7,959 nucleotides of DNA, taken from positions 1-7,959 of the forward strand of contig JAMCWS010000083.1 of NCBI GenBank assembly GCA_023480605.1, given 5' to 3'. The notes beneath the pieces were generated by a model, which was not told where the DNA came from, made no database searches, and saw only the letters and a program-made list of their open reading frames with translations. This DNA comes from a bacterium (lineage in GTDB: Bacteria; Sumerlaeota; Sumerlaeia; MVZB01). Each line of letters begins with the position of its first letter. Position 1 is the stretch's first letter. The translations under genes were made by a program, and so were the position numbers. Below, one piece after another: positions 7,201 through 7,959 of this stretch.

Positions 7201-7287
7201 ACGGCGTTTCCGCAAGTCTCCCCAAAAAAACCGGCAATGACCCGTTCAAGAGTGAGCCAAAGGTGACGAGGCGACAGAGGGAGACGG

Positions 7288-7380
7288 GGGGACGAAAATC
7301 GCAAGTATCAGGATGTTTCGCACTCCGCCCGCCTGTTGGACCTTCGCGTCGCCTTGTCCCCAATCGGTCTTCTCGTCCCC
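7288..7380. repeat. Separated inverted repeat in a purine-rich patch
   Basis: GGGGACGA (7288-7295) is exactly complementary to TCGTCCCC (7373-7380), with two possible G-U pairs beyond. Nearby, GGCGAC (7270-7275) is complementary to GTCGCC (7348-7353), and TTGTCCCC (7354-7361) is a near copy of the right arm. The left patch reads as loose units of about eight bases with a recurring GAC (GTGACGAG, GCGACAGA, GGGAGACG). This may be a decayed short-repeat element. The two arm pairs are not nested in a way that gives one long stem, so a single hairpin is not claimed. Confidence 0.4.
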
Positions 7381-7444
7381 TTTTATGAACATCACGATCA
7401 TCGCCTCAACCGGAACCGAAATGCGCCCAGGGCCGCGCCACCAT

Positions 7445-7457
7445 AATGTGTAACATT
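7445..7457. promoter_or_regulatory. Palindrome overlapping the -35 box (operator candidate)
   Basis: AATGT (7445-7449), GTA, ACATT (7453-7457) is a perfect 5-base inverted repeat with a 3-base centre. Its last two bases overlap the -35 hexamer at 7456-7461. A repressor bound here would hinder polymerase; an activator could contact it. The site is short and could arise by chance in this AT-richer stretch. Confidence 0.35.
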
Positions 7458-7484
7458 GACACGGTTGATGCAAATCCTTATATT
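7456..7484 (+). promoter_or_regulatory. Sigma-70-type promoter for the right-hand glycosyltransferase
   Basis: The -35 box TTGACA (7456-7461) matches the consensus exactly. The -10 box TATATT (7479-7484) matches five of six, and the spacer is the optimal 17 bases. Transcription should start near 7490-7492 and leave a leader of about 65 bases before the gene at 7557. This is the best promoter in the window. Confidence 0.7.
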
Positions 7485-7510
7485 ATGGCCACGCTCCCGC
7501 AGGGCCATAA
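7483..7510. promoter_or_regulatory. Inverted repeat across the predicted transcription start (operator candidate)
   Basis: TTATGGCC (7483-7490) and GGCCATAA (7503-7510) are perfect 8-base complements separated by 12 bases. The left arm overlaps the end of the -10 box, and the predicted start lies just after it. Most of the left arm would therefore not be transcribed, so a DNA-level binding site is more likely than an RNA hairpin. An RNA stem is possible only if transcription starts further upstream. Confidence 0.45.
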
Positions 7511-7556
7511 GCGGCGCCGATGATGGCTCCCGGAACAAGCCCCCGGAGAAGGCCTG

Positions 7557-7959
7557 ATGATGGTCAGTGACACTCCCCTGGTTTCGGTCATCGTGCTGAC
7601 CCTCAACGGCTCGGACGTCATCCGCGAGTGCCTTGACACGCTCCTCAAGAACGACTACCCCAACTTCGAAGTGCTGGTGGTCAACAACGGCTCGACCGAC
7701 GCCACCCCCCGCATCGTCGCCGCCGAATACCCCACCGTCCGCCTCGTCAACCTGCCGCGCAACATGGGTTACGCCGGCGGCATGAACGAGGGTCTCAAGG
7801 CGGCGCGCGGCGAAATCGCCATCCCCCTCAACGACGACACGATCATCCCGCCGACGATGGTGCGCGAACTCATCCAGCCCATCCTGCGCGACCCGAAGGT
7901 GGCCATCGTCGGCTGCAAGATCCTTTTCCCCGACCGCAAGACGATCCAGCACGCCGGCG
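7557..7959 (+). CDS. Family 2 glycosyltransferase, 3'-truncated by window edge
   Basis: The first 134 codons of a GT2 glycosyltransferase that continues past the window end. Two adjacent ATGs (7557 and 7560) follow GGAGAAGG (7545-7552). Spacing favours the second slightly, and the protein differs by one Met. An in-frame stop at 7521 limits upstream extension. Motifs are VSVIVLTLNG, VVNNGSTDAT, RNMGYAGGMN, the metal-binding LNDDT and GCKILFPDRKTIQHAG, in the same order as in the - strand neighbour. A gapless hand alignment over 128 residues gives about 71 identities, so the two are paralogues. The catalytic half (the EEVDL region in the neighbour) is outside the window. It is driven by the promoter at 7456-7484 and probably leads a glycan or surface-polysaccharide operon to the right, though this cannot be seen. 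Confidence 0.9.
   Translation, partial: MMVSDTPLVSVIVLTLNGSDVIRECLDTLLKNDYPNFEVLVVNNGSTDATPRIVAAEYPTVRLVNLPRNMGYAGGMNEGLKAARGEIAIPLNDDTIIPPTMVRELIQPILRDPKVAIVGCKILFPDRKTIQHAG

Larger units (their letters stand above)
7201..7556. other. Divergent intergenic region between the two glycosyltransferase genes
   Basis: These 356 bases hold no convincing gene. From the left there is an A7 tract (7224-7230), a purine-rich patch with GAC-containing units (7262-7295), a complementary pyrimidine-rich patch (7348-7380), and then a markedly AT-richer stretch (about 7440-7490). That AT-richer stretch holds a strong rightward promoter and two inverted repeats. A 22-codon ORF (7385-7453) has no ribosome binding site. 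I found no good leftward promoter for the - strand glycosyltransferase. Confidence 0.7.

Noticed and set aside
7224..7246. Possible leftward terminator or attenuator: AACGGG/CCGGTT arms next to a T7 run on the - strand
   Set aside because: The stem is only six pairs with a central mismatch, and the T-run overlaps the arm. It is too weak to call, though it does lie in the leader of the - strand glycosyltransferase.
5461..7266. Long + strand open frame (601 codons) spanning the propeller end and the - strand glycosyltransferase
   Set aside because: It is low-complexity, Arg-rich sequence that crosses two well-supported genes in other frames.
7302..7307. Possible leftward -10 box (GATACT read on the - strand) for the glycosyltransferase ending at 6268
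   Set aside because: It matches only four of six positions and has no -35 partner at 16-18 bases. No leftward promoter is claimed.
7385..7453. 22-codon + strand ORF (ATG to TAA) before the glycosyltransferase promoter
   Set aside because: There is no ribosome binding site (CCCCTTTT precedes the ATG), and it lies upstream of the predicted transcription start, so it would not be a leader peptide of that transcript.
7246..7473. 75-codon - strand frame in the divergent intergenic region
   Set aside because: It starts at TTG without a ribosome binding site and runs antisense through the promoter region. It has no recognisable motif.
7512..7519. Palindrome CGGCGCCG in the leader of the right-hand glycosyltransferase
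   Set aside because: An eight-base GC palindrome without a loop is common by chance at this base composition.

Overview
This is a high-GC window from a bacterial chromosome (about two thirds G+C by eye). It carries five complete protein genes and two that run off the window edges. No RNA genes, insertion sequences, phage genes or CRISPR arrays are visible. The gene content fits a free-living, polysaccharide-degrading bacterium: a URO-D-fold protein beside a ribose/fructose-type ABC importer, an exported esterase fused to an SMP-30-like propeller, and WcaA-type GT2 glycosyltransferases. Planctomycetes/Phycisphaerae or a related PVC or candidate-phylum lineage is my best guess. It is an inference from gene content and style, because no phylogenetic marker lies in the window.

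Bases 1-3840 (+ strand) form a probable operon. The order is the C-terminal part of a uroporphyrinogen-decarboxylase-family protein, a sugar-binding lipoprotein, a membrane permease and a single-domain ATPase. The last three make a complete carbohydrate importer with a gene order and ATPase size like FrcB-FrcC-FrcA. A perfect inverted repeat sits between the binding-protein and permease genes, where importer operons often step expression down. The ATPase start is coupled to the permease end: its ribosome binding site is made of the permease's last two sense codons.

Bases 3841-6235 hold a short intergenic region with a weak terminator candidate and a TATGAT promoter candidate. They are followed by one large exported protein of 750 residues. 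It reads as a signal peptide, a ricin-type beta-trefoil lectin, a serine esterase of the Fes/esterase-D type with a visible Ser/Asp/His triad, and an SMP-30/gluconolactonase-like beta-propeller. The expected metal ligands of the propeller appear to be replaced. A plausible division of labour is that the exported enzyme trims esterified carbohydrate outside the cytoplasm and the importer takes up sugar, but nothing in the sequence proves a shared substrate.

Bases 6236-7959 hold two related family-2 glycosyltransferases. One is complete on the - strand and converges on the esterase gene. The other is on the + strand and is cut by the window end. They are transcribed away from each other across a 356-base intergenic region. 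That region contains a strong sigma-70-type promoter for the + strand gene, flanked by two perfect inverted repeats that look like operator sites, and a purine-rich repeated patch. The pair probably starts or belongs to a cell-surface polysaccharide or glycan locus to the right.
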